From assembly GCF_900142265.1 (NCBI RefSeq), contig NZ_FRAH01000016.1:1-53320 (forward strand): a stretch of DNA of 53,320 nt, read 5' to 3'. Shown here piece after piece: positions 7,519 through 15,998 of this stretch. A program made the translations under genes and the position numbers. The notes under the pieces were generated by a model, which saw nothing but the letters and a program-made list of their open reading frames with translations, was not told the DNA's origin and made no database searches. The number at the start of each line of letters is the position of its first letter. The first letter of the stretch is position 1. The DNA is from Anaerotignum lactatifermentans DSM 14214. Its GTDB lineage: Bacteria > Bacillota > Clostridia > Lachnospirales > Anaerotignaceae.

Positions 7519-8931
7519 TTAACCTCTGAACCACTGTACGCCCTGACGGGTATCTTTGATGGTGATGCCCATAGCTGCCAGTTCGTCACGGATAGCGTCT
7601 GCTGTTGCAAAGTCTTTTGCTTTCTTTGCTTCTGCTCTCTTTGCAATGAGTTCTTCGATTTTTGCTGTTTCTTCATCAGATACAGCGTCTTCTTTCAGTT
7701 CTGCTACACCCAGTACGCCGCACAGGTGATCCAGCATATCCTGAATCTTTTCTGCGTATTCTTTGGAAACGCCAGCTTTTACAGCGATGTTGCTGAAACG
7801 AACCAGTTCATAGATAACGGAAATAGCATCAGCTGTGTTAAAGTCGTCGTCCATAGCTGCTTCGAACTGTTCTTTGTATTTTTCCAGTTCTGCTGCCTGT
7901 GCAGTTTCTTCTGCTGTCATTTTTGTGTCAGCACTGTTTTTAATATAGAAATCCAGTTCTTTTCTTGCGTTTTTGATTCTTTCCAGACCATTCTGGCAAG
8001 CCTGCATCAGATCTCTGCTGAAGTTGATGGGGCTTCTGTAATGACCGTTCAGAATGAAGAAACGGATAACTTCATAAGGGAACTGTGCCGCAATATCTCT
8101 AACGGTAAAGAAGTTACCCAGAGATTTGGACATTTTTTCGTTGTCAACAGTAATGAAACCGTTGTGCAGCCAATATTTTGCAAACTGGCAGCCGTTTGCA
8201 GCTTCACTCTGTGCGATTTCGTTTTCATGGTGAGGGAAGATCAGGTCTTCGCCGCCGGCATGAATATCGATGGTGTCGCCCAGATGATGTTTTGCCATAA
8301 CGGAGCATTCAATGTGCCAACCGGGTCTGCCTTCGCCCCAAGGAGAAGTCCAGCTGGGTTCGCCTTCTTTTTTAGGTTTCCACAGTACGAAGTCTGTAGG
8401 GTTTTTCTTAGCGTCGTCAATAGCTACACGTTCGCTGGCACCAGCGATCAGTTCATCCAGATTCTTTTTGGACAGTTTGCCGTATTCAGGGAATTTCTTT
8501 GTATCATAGTAAACAGTACCATTGTCTTCATAAGCATAACCCTTGTCGATCAAAGTCTGTACCATAGCAATGATGCCGTCCATTTCCTGTGTTACACGAG
8601 GGTGCACGGTAGCACGTTTTACATTCAGACCGTCAGCATCATGGAATGCTTCTTCAATGTAACGGTTGGAGATTGCTTCCATTGTGCTGCCTTCTTTGTT
8701 TGCACGGTTGATGATCTTGTCGTCAACGTCTGTGAAGTTCTGAACGTAAGTAACGTCATAACCTTTGTATTCCAGGTATCTTCTTACAGTATCAAATACA
8801 ACGTAAGGGCGTGCGTTACCGATATGGATATAGTCATATACGGTAGGACCGCAAACGTACATTTTTACTTTGCCTTCCTCGCGGGGAATGAATTCTTCTT
8901 TCTGTCTTGTCAGTGTATTATATACTTTCAT
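7519..8931 (-). CDS. cysS: Cysteinyl-tRNA synthetase
   Basis: A 470-aa class I synthetase. The first zinc ligand is Cys in MYVCGPTVYDYIHIGN, which also holds the HIGH motif (IHIGN). Further zinc ligands are in WHIECS and GGEDLIFPHHENE. The KMSKS loop is EKMSKSLGNFF near residue 270. The C-terminal anticodon domain ends in the ITIKDTRQGVQW motif typical of CysRS. The ATG at 8931 follows AAGGAAGGATG. It is about 110 bp downstream of cysE and probably shares the T-box-controlled transcript. Confidence 0.97.
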   Translation of the reverse strand: MKVYNTLTRQKEEFIPREEGKVKMYVCGPTVYDYIHIGNARPYVVFDTVRRYLEYKGYDVTYVQNFTDVDDKIINRANKEGSTMEAISNRYIEEAFHDADGLNVKRATVHPRVTQEMDGIIAMVQTLIDKGYAYEDNGTVYYDTKKFPEYGKLSKKNLDELIAGASERVAIDDAKKNPTDFVLWKPKKEGEPSWTSPWGEGRPGWHIECSVMAKHHLGDTIDIHAGGEDLIFPHHENEIAQSEAANGCQFAKYWLHNGFITVDNEKMSKSLGNFFTVRDIAAQFPYEVIRFFILNGHYRSPINFSRDLMQACQNGLERIKNARKELDFYIKNSADTKMTAEETAQAAELEKYKEQFEAAMDDDFNTADAISVIYELVRFSNIAVKAGVSKEYAEKIQDMLDHLCGVLGVAELKEDAVSDEETAKIEELIAKRAEAKKAKDFATADAIRDELAAMGITIKDTRQGVQWFRG

Positions 8932-9040
8932 GGTCGTTCATCCTTCCTTTATTGAACCATATTTTCTAAGTTACATTATATCACAAAAACGGGTTCTGCA
9001 AGCATATTTTCCATAATTCTTCCGTTTTCTTTTTCATTTC

Positions 9041-9628
9041 TCAAACTGCATGTTTTTTTGCCTTTGTAAATTCAGAAGGGTCTGTGGGTTTGATGCGCAT
9101 ACCGTCTTTTCTTACAATCTTTGTGGGAGAGCCAACCGCTGTTACGTTAGCAGGAATATCTTCCAGCACAACGGAGCCAGCGCCGATTTTTGTATTGGAA
9201 CCGATGGTAATGGGACCCAGTACGATGGTTTCTGCGCCGATCAGTACATTATCTCCAACGGTAGGATGGCGTTTGATTTTGTCTTTGCCGGTACCGCCCA
9301 GTGTAACACCGTGGTACAGCATAACGTTGTCGCCAATTTCCGCCGTTTCCCCAATGACAACGCCCATACCGTGGTCAATGAAGAAGCGTTTGCCGATCTG
9401 TGCGCCGGGATGGATTTCAATGCCTGTCAAACCTCTGGAAATCTGAGAAATGGCTCTGGCAATGAAATAGTGTTTCTTTTTATAGAAGCTGTGGGCAATT
9501 CTGTGGTTGATCACTGCCCAGAAACTGGGGTAGAGAATGACTTCGATGTTGCTTCTGATGGCAGGATCTTTTTCCTTAATAACGTCAACCATTTCTTCAA
9601 TTCTTGCTTTGAGTTCTCTTGTGTTCAT
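9041..9628 (-). CDS. cysE: Serine O-acetyltransferase
   Basis: Acetylates serine to O-acetylserine, the first step of cysteine synthesis. At 195 aa it is the short Gram-positive form: an N-terminal helical domain (about 1-65), then left-handed beta-helix hexapeptide repeats ([49 protein letters not shown]). The catalytic His residues lie in FIDHGMG and YHGVTLGG. It is preceded by a T-box leader and followed by cysS, coupling cysteine synthesis and charging to tRNA-Cys supply. Confidence 0.95.
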   Translation of the reverse strand: MNTRELKARIEEMVDVIKEKDPAIRSNIEVILYPSFWAVINHRIAHSFYKKKHYFIARAISQISRGLTGIEIHPGAQIGKRFFIDHGMGVVIGETAEIGDNVMLYHGVTLGGTGKDKIKRHPTVGDNVLIGAETIVLGPITIGSNTKIGAGSVVLEDIPANVTAVGSPTKIVRKDGMRIKPTDPSEFTKAKKHAV

Positions 9629-9724
9629 GTTTGGTTTCTCCTCTCGATACTGATATTCTTTTTTATGATATTACAGCACGAAATAAGGTGTTCCTGCGCT
9701 TTTTTTCTCTGTTTCCCCAAAAAG

Positions 9725-10070
9725 AAAAAGCCCCGTCTTTACAAACACTGTAAAGACGAAGCTGTTATACTCCGTGGTTCCACTTTACTTAGACGGTCTG
9801 TTTTTCCGCAGAAAAAAGATACCGCCTCACTTTCTCGACTGTAACGTTGTCATCGGAATCAGGCTACTGCAAAATAAAAATGGTTCGCCTGTTCAGTTCA
9901 GGAACGCACTTCATCCTCCTCATTCTGTAAACGGCTCTCACCCATGTATCTTAAGACGGTGCCATTCAAACCCCCAGTTTCCTGGAAACTCAAATTTCAT
10001 CGCCTTTCACCACGGCCGTTATTCTCTGGCAGGTGATAAAAGGACTACTCTTTTCCATCATCACTTTTGG
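9725..10070 (-). promoter_or_regulatory. T-box leader of cysE-cysS
   Basis: On the minus strand the T-box core AGTGGAACCACGG (9772-9784) is followed by the intrinsic terminator CGTCTTTACA / TGTAAAGACG with a T-rich tail (9725-9758). Stem I features are present: AGAGTAG, the CCAGAGAATAACGG bulge region, and GGTGAAAGG pairing with CCTTT...CACC. The context predicts a Cys codon, but the expected specifier position reads GATGAAATTTGAG and contains no TGC or TGT. An extra hairpin, AGTTTCC/GGAAACT, follows it. The specifier is therefore unresolved. Confidence 0.85.
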
Positions 10071-10071
10071 C

Positions 10072-10548
10072 TTATTTCGTTTTTTCTAAAAGGCACACAG
10101 CCGAAGCGGCAATGCCTTCTCCCGCGCCGGTAAATCCCAGCCCTTCCTCTGTTGTTGCCTTTACATTGACCTGATCTATATCTATGTGGAGAATCTCAGC
10201 GATATTCTTCCGCATCTCAGGAATATAAGGTTTCAGCTTCGGACGCTGTGCGATCACCGTTGCGTCGATATTCATTATACAATATTCTTTCTGGGAAATC
10301 AAGTCCCAAACGCAGGATAATAATTTTTTGCTGTCTGCCCCTTTATAAGCCGGGTCTGTGTCGGGAAAATGTCCCCCAATATCCCCCAGTGCCGCCGCTC
10401 CCAGCAGGGCATCCATAATAGCATGAAGCAGCACATCCGCGTCAGAATGTCCCAGCAATCCTTTTTCATAGGGAATGTTTACACCGCCCAATATCAAATC
10501 TCTGTTTTCCACTAGTTTATGTACGTCATATCCTGAACCAATTCTCAT
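10072..10548 (-). CDS. ispF: 2-C-methyl-D-erythritol 2,4-cyclodiphosphate synthase
   Basis: Makes the cyclic diphosphate of the MEP isoprenoid pathway. The protein is 158 aa, family length. Metal ligands Asp8 and His10 lie in [41 protein letters not shown] and the C-terminal [18 protein letters not shown] are diagnostic. The usual partner ispD is not adjacent. The cysE T-box leader starts within a few bases of its stop. The yjdF-like gene lies 15 bp upstream. Confidence 0.96.
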   Translation of the reverse strand: MRIGSGYDVHKLVENRDLILGGVNIPYEKGLLGHSDADVLLHAIMDALLGAAALGDIGGHFPDTDPAYKGADSKKLLSCVWDLISQKEYCIMNIDATVIAQRPKLKPYIPEMRKNIAEILHIDIDQVNVKATTEEGLGFTGAGEGIAASAVCLLEKTK

Positions 10549-10563
10549 GAAGCATTTCTCCTT

Positions 10564-10986
10564 TTAGTGTCCACGATGTTTTTCGCGTTTCTTCTGTTGT
10601 TTCTGCAAAAACCGTTCTTTTTCCTCTGCCAGCTTATCTTCCTTTCGGATGATGCGCTTTTGGATTTTTCGCTCTTCCCGCTGTGCCTGTATGGCTTGCT
10701 GGGCGCGGGTGCCTGTTCCCCTTTCTCTTGTCTGCTTACGGATTTCCCGCTGCATCCGTTTCGGATTCTTACGGGTCTGCTTGTCAGAGATCTGACTTTT
10801 CTCACCAGTGCCAAAAGAAAGCCGATACACATGTTTCAGCAGATATTCCTGCACTTCCAATCCCTTTGGCTCCGCACCAAAAAGTATCTTTGCCGCCTGA
10901 TAGCTTTCTCCGTCCTCCCGCTCGTAAATGCCGATCCAGAAAGGTTCCTCAAAAAGTACGGTCATTGTCACTTTGACCTTTTCCAT
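10564..10986 (-). CDS. yjdF: YjdF family protein
   Basis: A 140-aa protein of unknown biochemical function. The N-terminal half (residues 1 to about 65) carries the family signature VTVLFEEPFWIGIYER and a KVYRLSFG-like segment. The C-terminal half is an extremely basic, Gln/Arg/Lys-rich helix that may bind nucleic acid. The ATG at 10986 has AGGAGG 7 nt upstream; the earlier in-frame ATG touches it and is unlikely. In Firmicutes such genes are often under a yjdF-motif riboswitch that answers azaaromatic compounds, and a matching structured leader lies upstream here. Confidence 0.8.
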   Translation of the reverse strand: MEKVKVTMTVLFEEPFWIGIYEREDGESYQAAKILFGAEPKGLEVQEYLLKHVYRLSFGTGEKSQISDKQTRKNPKRMQREIRKQTRERGTGTRAQQAIQAQREERKIQKRIIRKEDKLAEEKERFLQKQQKKREKHRGH

Positions 10987-10997
10987 GGTCATTCCTC

Positions 10998-11112
10998 CTT
11001 TTGTATTTTACTGCACAAAGAAGGGACAACCAAGGAGGCAGGTTACTGACGGCGTCTTGCCGCATCCGGACTACCAACCGGATCGTGTTTTTATCTCTGC
11101 AAGACCATAGTA
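10998..11112 (-). promoter_or_regulatory. yjdF-motif riboswitch candidate
   Basis: The minus-strand leader of the yjdF gene contains several compact hairpins in a row: ATCCGG(TTGGTAGT)CCGGAT, GCGGC(AAGAC)GCCG and AACC(TGCCTCCTT)GGTT, then the ribosome binding site. This layout and the downstream gene fit the yjdF RNA motif, reported to bind azaaromatics and act on translation. I identify it from context and partial consensus memory, not from an alignment. Confidence 0.6.
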
Positions 11113-11210
11113 TGCTTTTTTACCTCTGCTGTCAATGCCACTATTTTGTCTGACATTATCATATAGCTTTTTGGTATACAGTGTTTTTTTGTGAATTTTT
11201 CATCAAACTC

Positions 11211-11239
11211 TTGCATTTTTCTGACAACAGGTTTATACT
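11211..11239 (+). promoter_or_regulatory. Promoter of the DJ-1/PfpI gene
   Basis: TTGCAT (11211-11216), 17-bp spacer, TATACT (11234-11239). The short leader holds an AT-rich hairpin (ACATATA ... TATATGT, about 11260-11283) and a small TGCCC(TTC)GGGCA hairpin just before the ribosome binding site. Confidence 0.7.
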
Positions 11240-11314
11240 GTATTTATAGAAATACATAACATATATTCACATAGAAATATATGTGCCCTTCGGGCAACAA
11301 AGGAGGAGATTACA

Positions 11315-11893
11315 ATGGGAAAGAAAGTTTTAATGTTGGCTGGAGATTTTACGGAAGATTATGAAACCATGGTACCTTTTCAGGCTCTGCAGGTTCTGGG
11401 TTATCAGGTTGATGTAGTTTGCCCCGAAAAAAAAGCAGGTGACATTATTCGTACCGCAATTCATGACTTCGAAGGAGAACAGACATACTCCGAAAAAAGA
11501 GGTCATAACTTCGCTTTGACAGCAGATTTCGACGCTGTTAACACAGCTGATTATGCTGGATTGTTCATCACCGGCGGACGTTCTCCCGAATACCTGAGAT
11601 TGACACCCAGAGTAATTGAAATTGTACAGGAATTCTTCGCTGCAAATAAACCAGTTGCTGCAATCTGCCATGGTCCTCAGATCTTGACTGCAGCCAACGT
11701 ACTCAAAGGTAAAAAAGCAACTGCTTATCCCGCTGTTGGTCCTGACATCACATTGGCAGGCGGCGAATATGTAGCTGTAGACGCAGACAAAGCAGTTGTA
11801 GACGGCAATCTGGTTACTGCACCCGCATGGCCCGGCGACGCTGCTATCGTTGCTGAATTTGCGAAACTCATGGGGGCAAAGATTGAGATCTAA
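11315..11893 (+). CDS. DJ-1/PfpI family protein
   Basis: A 192-aa class I glutamine amidotransferase-like protein. The nucleophile elbow [10 protein letters not shown] holds the conserved Cys (about residue 117) next to His. The conserved Glu near the N-terminus is in DFTEDYE, and the [12 protein letters not shown] segment is typical of PfpI/YhbO-type proteins linked to stress resistance (proposed protease, chaperone or deglycase activity). It is monocistronic: a strong ribosome binding site (AAAGGAGGAG) and its own promoter lie upstream, and a terminator lies downstream. Confidence 0.9.
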   Translation: MGKKVLMLAGDFTEDYETMVPFQALQVLGYQVDVVCPEKKAGDIIRTAIHDFEGEQTYSEKRGHNFALTADFDAVNTADYAGLFITGGRSPEYLRLTPRVIEIVQEFFAANKPVAAICHGPQILTAANVLKGKKATAYPAVGPDITLAGGEYVAVDADKAVVDGNLVTAPAWPGDAAIVAEFAKLMGAKIEI

Positions 11894-11907
11894 ACGATCT
11901 GCAAGTA

Positions 11908-11925
11908 TATATCAAATTTGATATA
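11908..11925. repeat. 18-bp perfect palindrome after the DJ-1/PfpI gene
   Basis: TATATCAAA followed directly by TTTGATATA, 15 bp after the stop codon and before the terminator. The role is unknown. Confidence 0.5.
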
Positions 11926-11940
11926 GATGCGCAACTTACA

Positions 11941-11971
11941 AGAGAGGATTTTCAAAATCCTCTCTTTTTTT
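11941..11971 (+). terminator. Terminator of the DJ-1/PfpI gene
   Basis: AGAGAGGATTTT pairs with AAAATCCTCTCT, followed by a T run. Confidence 0.92.
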
Positions 11972-11974
11972 GCA

Positions 11975-12019
11975 CAAAAAAAGCTGAAATCTTTGCATTT
12001 CCAAGGATTTCAGCTTTCG
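11975..12019 (-). terminator. Terminator of xerD, related to the hairpin in the dispersed repeats
   Basis: On the minus strand GAAAGCTGAAATC pairs with GATTTCAGCTTT and is followed by seven T. The arms closely resemble the central hairpin of the two structured repeats at 22887 and 47914. Confidence 0.88.
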
Positions 12020-12030
12020 TTTTTATGTAC

Positions 12031-12915
12031 TCATGCCCGTGGATGTGCTTTCGCATATACGCTTTTGATTTTTGTATTGTTCAGTTTTGTATAAATCTGG
12101 GTTGTGGAAATATCGGAATGTCCCAGCATTTCCTGTACAGAACGCAGGTCTGCCCCATTTTCCAGCAGATGCACCGCAAAGGAATGGCGCAGGATATGGG
12201 GTGTAATCTCTCCGGGAATCCCCGCTTCTTCCGCATAATTTTTGACAATCTTCCAGAAACCCTGTCTTGTCATTTTCTTGCCGCCATAATTCAGAAACAG
12301 CACCGTTTCCTCTGGGTTATGTATGAGCTGCACCCGACCTTTTTTCAGATATTCCCAAAGGGCCTCTTTGGCTTTTGTACCAATGGGAATCATACGGCTT
12401 TTGCTGCCTGTGGTACAACGGATATATTCAAAAGGCAGATTCACATCATCCACTTGCAGGGAAACCAGCTCTGATACGCGGATACCTGTGGCATAAAGGA
12501 CTTCCAGCATGGCTTTATCCCGCAGACCTTTGGCATCGCTGGTCTTTGGCTGATCCAACAGCTTTTCCACCTGCTCCAAAGTCATAATCTTCGGCACTTT
12601 CCGTTCCTCTCTGGGCAGTTCCAGATCCACAGCAGGGTTTTCCTTTACAACGCCCTGCCCCATGAGAAAATAGAAAAACGCACGGATAGACGCTAAATTT
12701 CGAAAAATCGTTGTGGACGCCTTATGTTGATTTTGCAATTCATACACATATGCCATAATATTGGTACGGTTGATTTTGGAAACCTCACATACGCCCAAGC
12801 CTTCCATAAAACCGCAGAATCCCCGCAGATCCCGTAAATATGACAATATGGTATTTTCAGATGACTTTTTCACATTTTGCAGGTACATGCGAAAAGCAGC
12901 CAGATTTTCTTCCAT
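12031..12915 (-). CDS. xerD: Tyrosine recombinase XerD
   Basis: A site-specific recombinase, expected to resolve chromosome dimers at dif with XerC. It has an N-terminal SAM-like DNA-binding domain (about 1-90) and a catalytic domain with Arg in ATGIRVSELVSL, the HILRHSF box (His, Arg), LGHSDISTTQIY with the second His and the nucleophile Tyr. At about 294 aa it has family length. The ATG at 12915 is 8 nt from GAAGGGG; the ATG at 12921 is only 2 nt away. In Bacillus the order nudF-spoIIM-fur-xerD is conserved; fur is absent here. Confidence 0.93.
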   Translation of the reverse strand: MEENLAAFRMYLQNVKKSSENTILSYLRDLRGFCGFMEGLGVCEVSKINRTNIMAYVYELQNQHKASTTIFRNLASIRAFFYFLMGQGVVKENPAVDLELPREERKVPKIMTLEQVEKLLDQPKTSDAKGLRDKAMLEVLYATGIRVSELVSLQVDDVNLPFEYIRCTTGSKSRMIPIGTKAKEALWEYLKKGRVQLIHNPEETVLFLNYGGKKMTRQGFWKIVKNYAEEAGIPGEITPHILRHSFAVHLLENGADLRSVQEMLGHSDISTTQIYTKLNNTKIKSVYAKAHPRA

Positions 12916-12958
12916 ATTCATAACCCCTTCAAATCAAAAAAGACATAGTCTTTCATAA

Positions 12959-12987
12959 ATTATAAATACTTTTTTCATAATTGTCGA
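12959..12987 (-). promoter_or_regulatory. xerD promoter with phased A-tract repeats
   Basis: TCGACA (12982-12987), 17-bp spacer, TATAAT (12959-12964) on the minus strand. TTATGAAAA-type repeats occur at about 12949-12957, 12970-12980 and 12990-13001, spaced 21-22 bp. Confidence 0.65.
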
Positions 12988-13055
12988 CATTTTTTTCATA
13001 AATTTTCCACTGTTCCTGCAAAATTCTCCATTCTGACCTTTTTTCTCCCACATTT

Positions 13056-13652
13056 TTAGGCTAAATACGCCATAAAGGCTGGAATCAGCCCCACTTCCAC
13101 ACCACTTGCCACCACAATGGGCAAAACTGATGCCGCCAATAATATGCAGTATTCTGTCTGCCGCCGCCGTTTTTCTCGTTTGCTGGCACCCTTTCTAGTG
13201 CCTTCTTCTCCCCATGCAAAAAGGTAGTAAACCGCTACCGTTGTCATGGCAACATAAGCCGGAATCAACAGCAGATTCTGGGGCAATATCCCCAATATGG
13301 TCAGCCATACGCCTTTGCCGCCATAGCTTGCCATGAGCATTGCCGCCGTAAACCCCAGAGAAATTCCTCGAAACAAACAGATACACCCCGAAATAAATAC
13401 CCCCATGGAAAGCCATCCCCCTGCCCAGATGAGCAGATCATACTTCATGTATTTCCAGAAGGTAAACCAGAAAGAGGAATCTCCCCCTGCCGTCAAATGC
13501 TCCTGCAAAAATCGCACCAGCGTTTCTTCGCCACTCCGTCCTGCCAAATTGGCAGCCACCGCTCCGCCTACTGTCCCCAACAAAAAAGAAAGGCAAACAA
13601 TCATAAAAATCATTTGCCCTCTTTCTGCCGGTGTTTTCTTTTTTGGATACAT
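13056..13652 (-). CDS. spoIIM: Stage II sporulation protein M
   Basis: A 198-aa polytopic membrane protein. Hydrophobic segments lie near residues 14-36, 72-95, 97-125, 128-147 and 168-195, with a basic cytoplasmic loop (KGASKREKRRRQ). With SpoIID and SpoIIP it forms the septal peptidoglycan-degrading machine needed for engulfment. It is downstream of nudF by about 50 bp and upstream of xerD. The ATG at 13652 follows GAGGTGAGGCT. Confidence 0.9.
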   Translation of the reverse strand: MYPKKKTPAERGQMIFMIVCLSFLLGTVGGAVAANLAGRSGEETLVRFLQEHLTAGGDSSFWFTFWKYMKYDLLIWAGGWLSMGVFISGCICLFRGISLGFTAAMLMASYGGKGVWLTILGILPQNLLLIPAYVAMTTVAVYYLFAWGEEGTRKGASKREKRRRQTEYCILLAASVLPIVVASGVEVGLIPAFMAYLA

Positions 13653-13705
13653 AGCCTCACCTCATCACATTTTTTCTCCTGTTACAAGGTTATGGCTCGT
13701 CTTTT

Positions 13706-14236
13706 TTATTTATGTCTGGTCATATACGCAAAAATTGCCGCAACGGTTTTCGCGTCTTTGATTTCACCTTTATAAATCATTTCCAAAGCTTCTTCCGGTG
13801 TATACCGTTCCACTTCAATGAATTCATCCTCATCAAAACAACAAGGACAAGGTGTCAGATCAGAAGCAAAATACAGGAAAATCTTCTCTGTGCAATATCC
13901 TACTGTGGGATACAATTCACAGATAAATTCCATATTTCCTGCCAGATTACCTGTTTCTTCAGCCAATTCCCGTTTGATGCCTTCGCCGGGTTCCTCCCCT
14001 TCTTCCAGCACCCCTGCAGGGATTTCCAGCAGCATTTCTTTAAAGGCATGACGATACTGTCTGACAAAAATGATTTTGCCTTCTGCATCCACTGCCAGTG
14101 CTGCCGCTGCATTTTTGCCACGGATAACTGTTTCCCGATAAGCCGCTTTGCCGTCAGGCATCTGCAGCTTATCCACCGTTACTTTCACAATCTTGCCTTC
14201 ATAAGTCAGCTTGCTTTCCAACACTTCATAGCTCAT
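13706..14236 (-). CDS. nudF: ADP-ribose pyrophosphatase (Nudix hydrolase)
   Basis: Hydrolyses ADP-ribose to AMP and ribose 5-phosphate. The protein is 176 aa. The Nudix box is complete: GEEPGEGIKRELAEETG near residues 84-100, preceded by LLEIPAGVLEEGE as in the YqkG/NudF group. The N-terminus (YEVLESKLTYEGKIVKVTVDKL) forms the dimer domain. The neighbourhood nudF-spoIIM-xerD matches Bacillus. The ribosome binding site is AAGGAGATGGCAAT. Confidence 0.92.
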   Translation of the reverse strand: MSYEVLESKLTYEGKIVKVTVDKLQMPDGKAAYRETVIRGKNAAAALAVDAEGKIIFVRQYRHAFKEMLLEIPAGVLEEGEEPGEGIKRELAEETGNLAGNMEFICELYPTVGYCTEKIFLYFASDLTPCPCCFDEDEFIEVERYTPEEALEMIYKGEIKDAKTVAAIFAYMTRHK

Positions 14237-14256
14237 ATTGCCATCTCCTTATGAAT

Positions 14257-15453
14257 TTATGCCAGTGCTTTTACCATTTCTTCGATGCGGTCCATGCCTT
14301 TTTTGATCTGTTCCATATCTGTTGCATAAGACAGACGGATATAGTCAGGCATACCAAAGTCTGCGCAAGGAACCACTGCCACATATTTTTCTGCAATCAG
14401 AATTGCAGCGAAATCTGCCGCAGAGTGGATTTCCTTACCTTCATAGCTTTTCCCGTAAGTGCCGGATACATCCACAAACAGATAGAATGCACCTTCCGGT
14501 TTCAGCGCGGAAATCATAGGAATGGCTTCTTCTCTTTCATAGATGTAATCTCTTCTTTTCTTAAATTCTTTGCACATTTCTGTTACACAGTCCTGAGGAC
14601 CTTCCAGAGCTGCCAGAGTTGCTTCCTGCGCGATGGAGTTGGGGTTGGAAGCCATGTGGGACTGCAAGGAAGACATGAGTTTTGCCACTTCCAGAGGTGC
14701 AGCCGCAAAACCGATTCTCCAGCCTGTCATTGCATAGCTTTTGGAAACACCGTTGATAACGATGGTTCTGTCATAGATTTCCTTGCTCAAAGAAGCAATG
14801 CTGATATGTTTCTTGCCTTCATCGTAAATGAGTTTTTCATAAATTTCATCGGAAATTACGAAAATGTCATGTTTTACAGCAAAGTCTGCTACCATCTGCA
14901 AATCTTCCAGAGAGGAAATCATACCAGTAGGGTTGGAAGGGCTGGTCAGGATCAGTGCTTTTGTTTTTGCTGTGTAAGCGCCTTCCAGTTCTTCTTTTGT
15001 CAGCATGAAGTTATTTTCTTTCTTTGTGTGTACCACTACAGGCACACCGCCGGCAATTTTCACCATTTCCGCATAGCTCAGCCAGAAAGGTGCAGGAATG
15101 ATGACTTCATCTCCTTCGTTCAGGATTGCCATAAATGCGTTCATGAGGGAATGTTTTGCGCCGTTGCTGATAACAACCTGTGCAGGTTCATAGTCCAGAC
15201 CGTTGTCTTTTTTCAGCTTATCGCAAACAGCTTTCCGCAGTGCAGGTGTACCTGCCGCAGGTGTATATCTTGTTTTGCCTTCGTCAATGGCTTTTTTCGC
15301 TGCTTCTCTGATGTGTGCGGGGGTGTCAAAATCAGGTTCCCCTACGCCAAATGTAACCATATCTTTGCCCTGTGCTTTCAGTTCTGCCGCTTTTGCGGAG
15401 ATTGCCAGTGTGCTGGATGCTTTGATGCTCTGTGCTCTTCTTGATACTTCCAT
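14257..15453 (-). CDS. aspC: Aspartate aminotransferase (class I, PLP-dependent)
   Basis: A 398-aa aminotransferase of the AAT-I gamma type (AspB/AspC). PLP-binding residues include the Lys in NGVSKSYAMTGWRIGF, SNPTG in ILTSPSNPTGM and DEIYEKLIYD; the N-terminus MEVSRRAQSIKAS is typical. It is expected to interconvert aspartate/2-oxoglutarate and oxaloacetate/glutamate. It lies between nudF and a small membrane protein gene; the gaps are about 20 bp, suggesting co-transcription. Confidence 0.92.
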   Translation of the reverse strand: MEVSRRAQSIKASSTLAISAKAAELKAQGKDMVTFGVGEPDFDTPAHIREAAKKAIDEGKTRYTPAAGTPALRKAVCDKLKKDNGLDYEPAQVVISNGAKHSLMNAFMAILNEGDEVIIPAPFWLSYAEMVKIAGGVPVVVHTKKENNFMLTKEELEGAYTAKTKALILTSPSNPTGMISSLEDLQMVADFAVKHDIFVISDEIYEKLIYDEGKKHISIASLSKEIYDRTIVINGVSKSYAMTGWRIGFAAAPLEVAKLMSSLQSHMASNPNSIAQEATLAALEGPQDCVTEMCKEFKKRRDYIYEREEAIPMISALKPEGAFYLFVDVSGTYGKSYEGKEIHSAADFAAILIAEKYVAVVPCADFGMPDYIRLSYATDMEQIKKGMDRIEEMVKALA

Positions 15454-15476
15454 TTCTTTTACCTCATTTCTTTTGT

Positions 15477-15989
15477 TTAATCAAATTTGCTTTTTCTGAC
15501 ACCATTCAGTACCAGATTTGCAAGAATTACCATAATACCAAAACTCATTGTCAGCATTTTCAGAGACAGTACAGACTGCGCTTTTTCAGAGCCTTCAATA
15601 GAAAGATCTCCATCAAAAGACACTGTGATGTCGTATTTCATAATACCGTCATTTACCATATAAGTATAGGGACTGCCTTCCACCAGATTCATCTGATCTG
15701 TGTAAAAATCATAAGATTTATACTTTTCGTTCAGCGGTGTCATTACGTAGGTTCCCCACGCATGATTGCCGTTAACATCTTCCATCAGATAAGTCATGCT
15801 GTTGGCATGTTTTTTCTCAACCACTTCATAGCCTTCTTCCAGAGAAAGACCATTTTCTTCAGCCTTTTCCAAAAAGACTGTTTCCAACTCCGCCTCTGTA
15901 TAAGGATGCGGTCTAATGCCGTTGATGCTCACAAGGAACAATCCGGCAATGACAAAAAGCAGCACAACGCTGATAATAACCCGTTTCAT
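15477..15989 (-). CDS. Small membrane-anchored protein of unknown function
   Basis: A 170-aa protein I do not recognise. A hydrophobic segment at residues 3-22 (VIISVVLLFVIAGLFLVSI) and another at about 143-163 (LKMLTMSFGIMVILANLVLNG) bracket a polar, probably extracytoplasmic domain rich in Asp, Glu and Tyr. There is no lipobox. It has a strong AAGGAGGTAAC binding site and starts 9 bp after the dipeptidase stop, so the two are probably translated from one message. Confidence 0.8.
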   Translation of the reverse strand: MKRVIISVVLLFVIAGLFLVSINGIRPHPYTEAELETVFLEKAEENGLSLEEGYEVVEKKHANSMTYLMEDVNGNHAWGTYVMTPLNEKYKSYDFYTDQMNLVEGSPYTYMVNDGIMKYDITVSFDGDLSIEGSEKAQSVLSLKMLTMSFGIMVILANLVLNGVRKSKFD

Positions 15990-15998
15990 GTTACCTCC

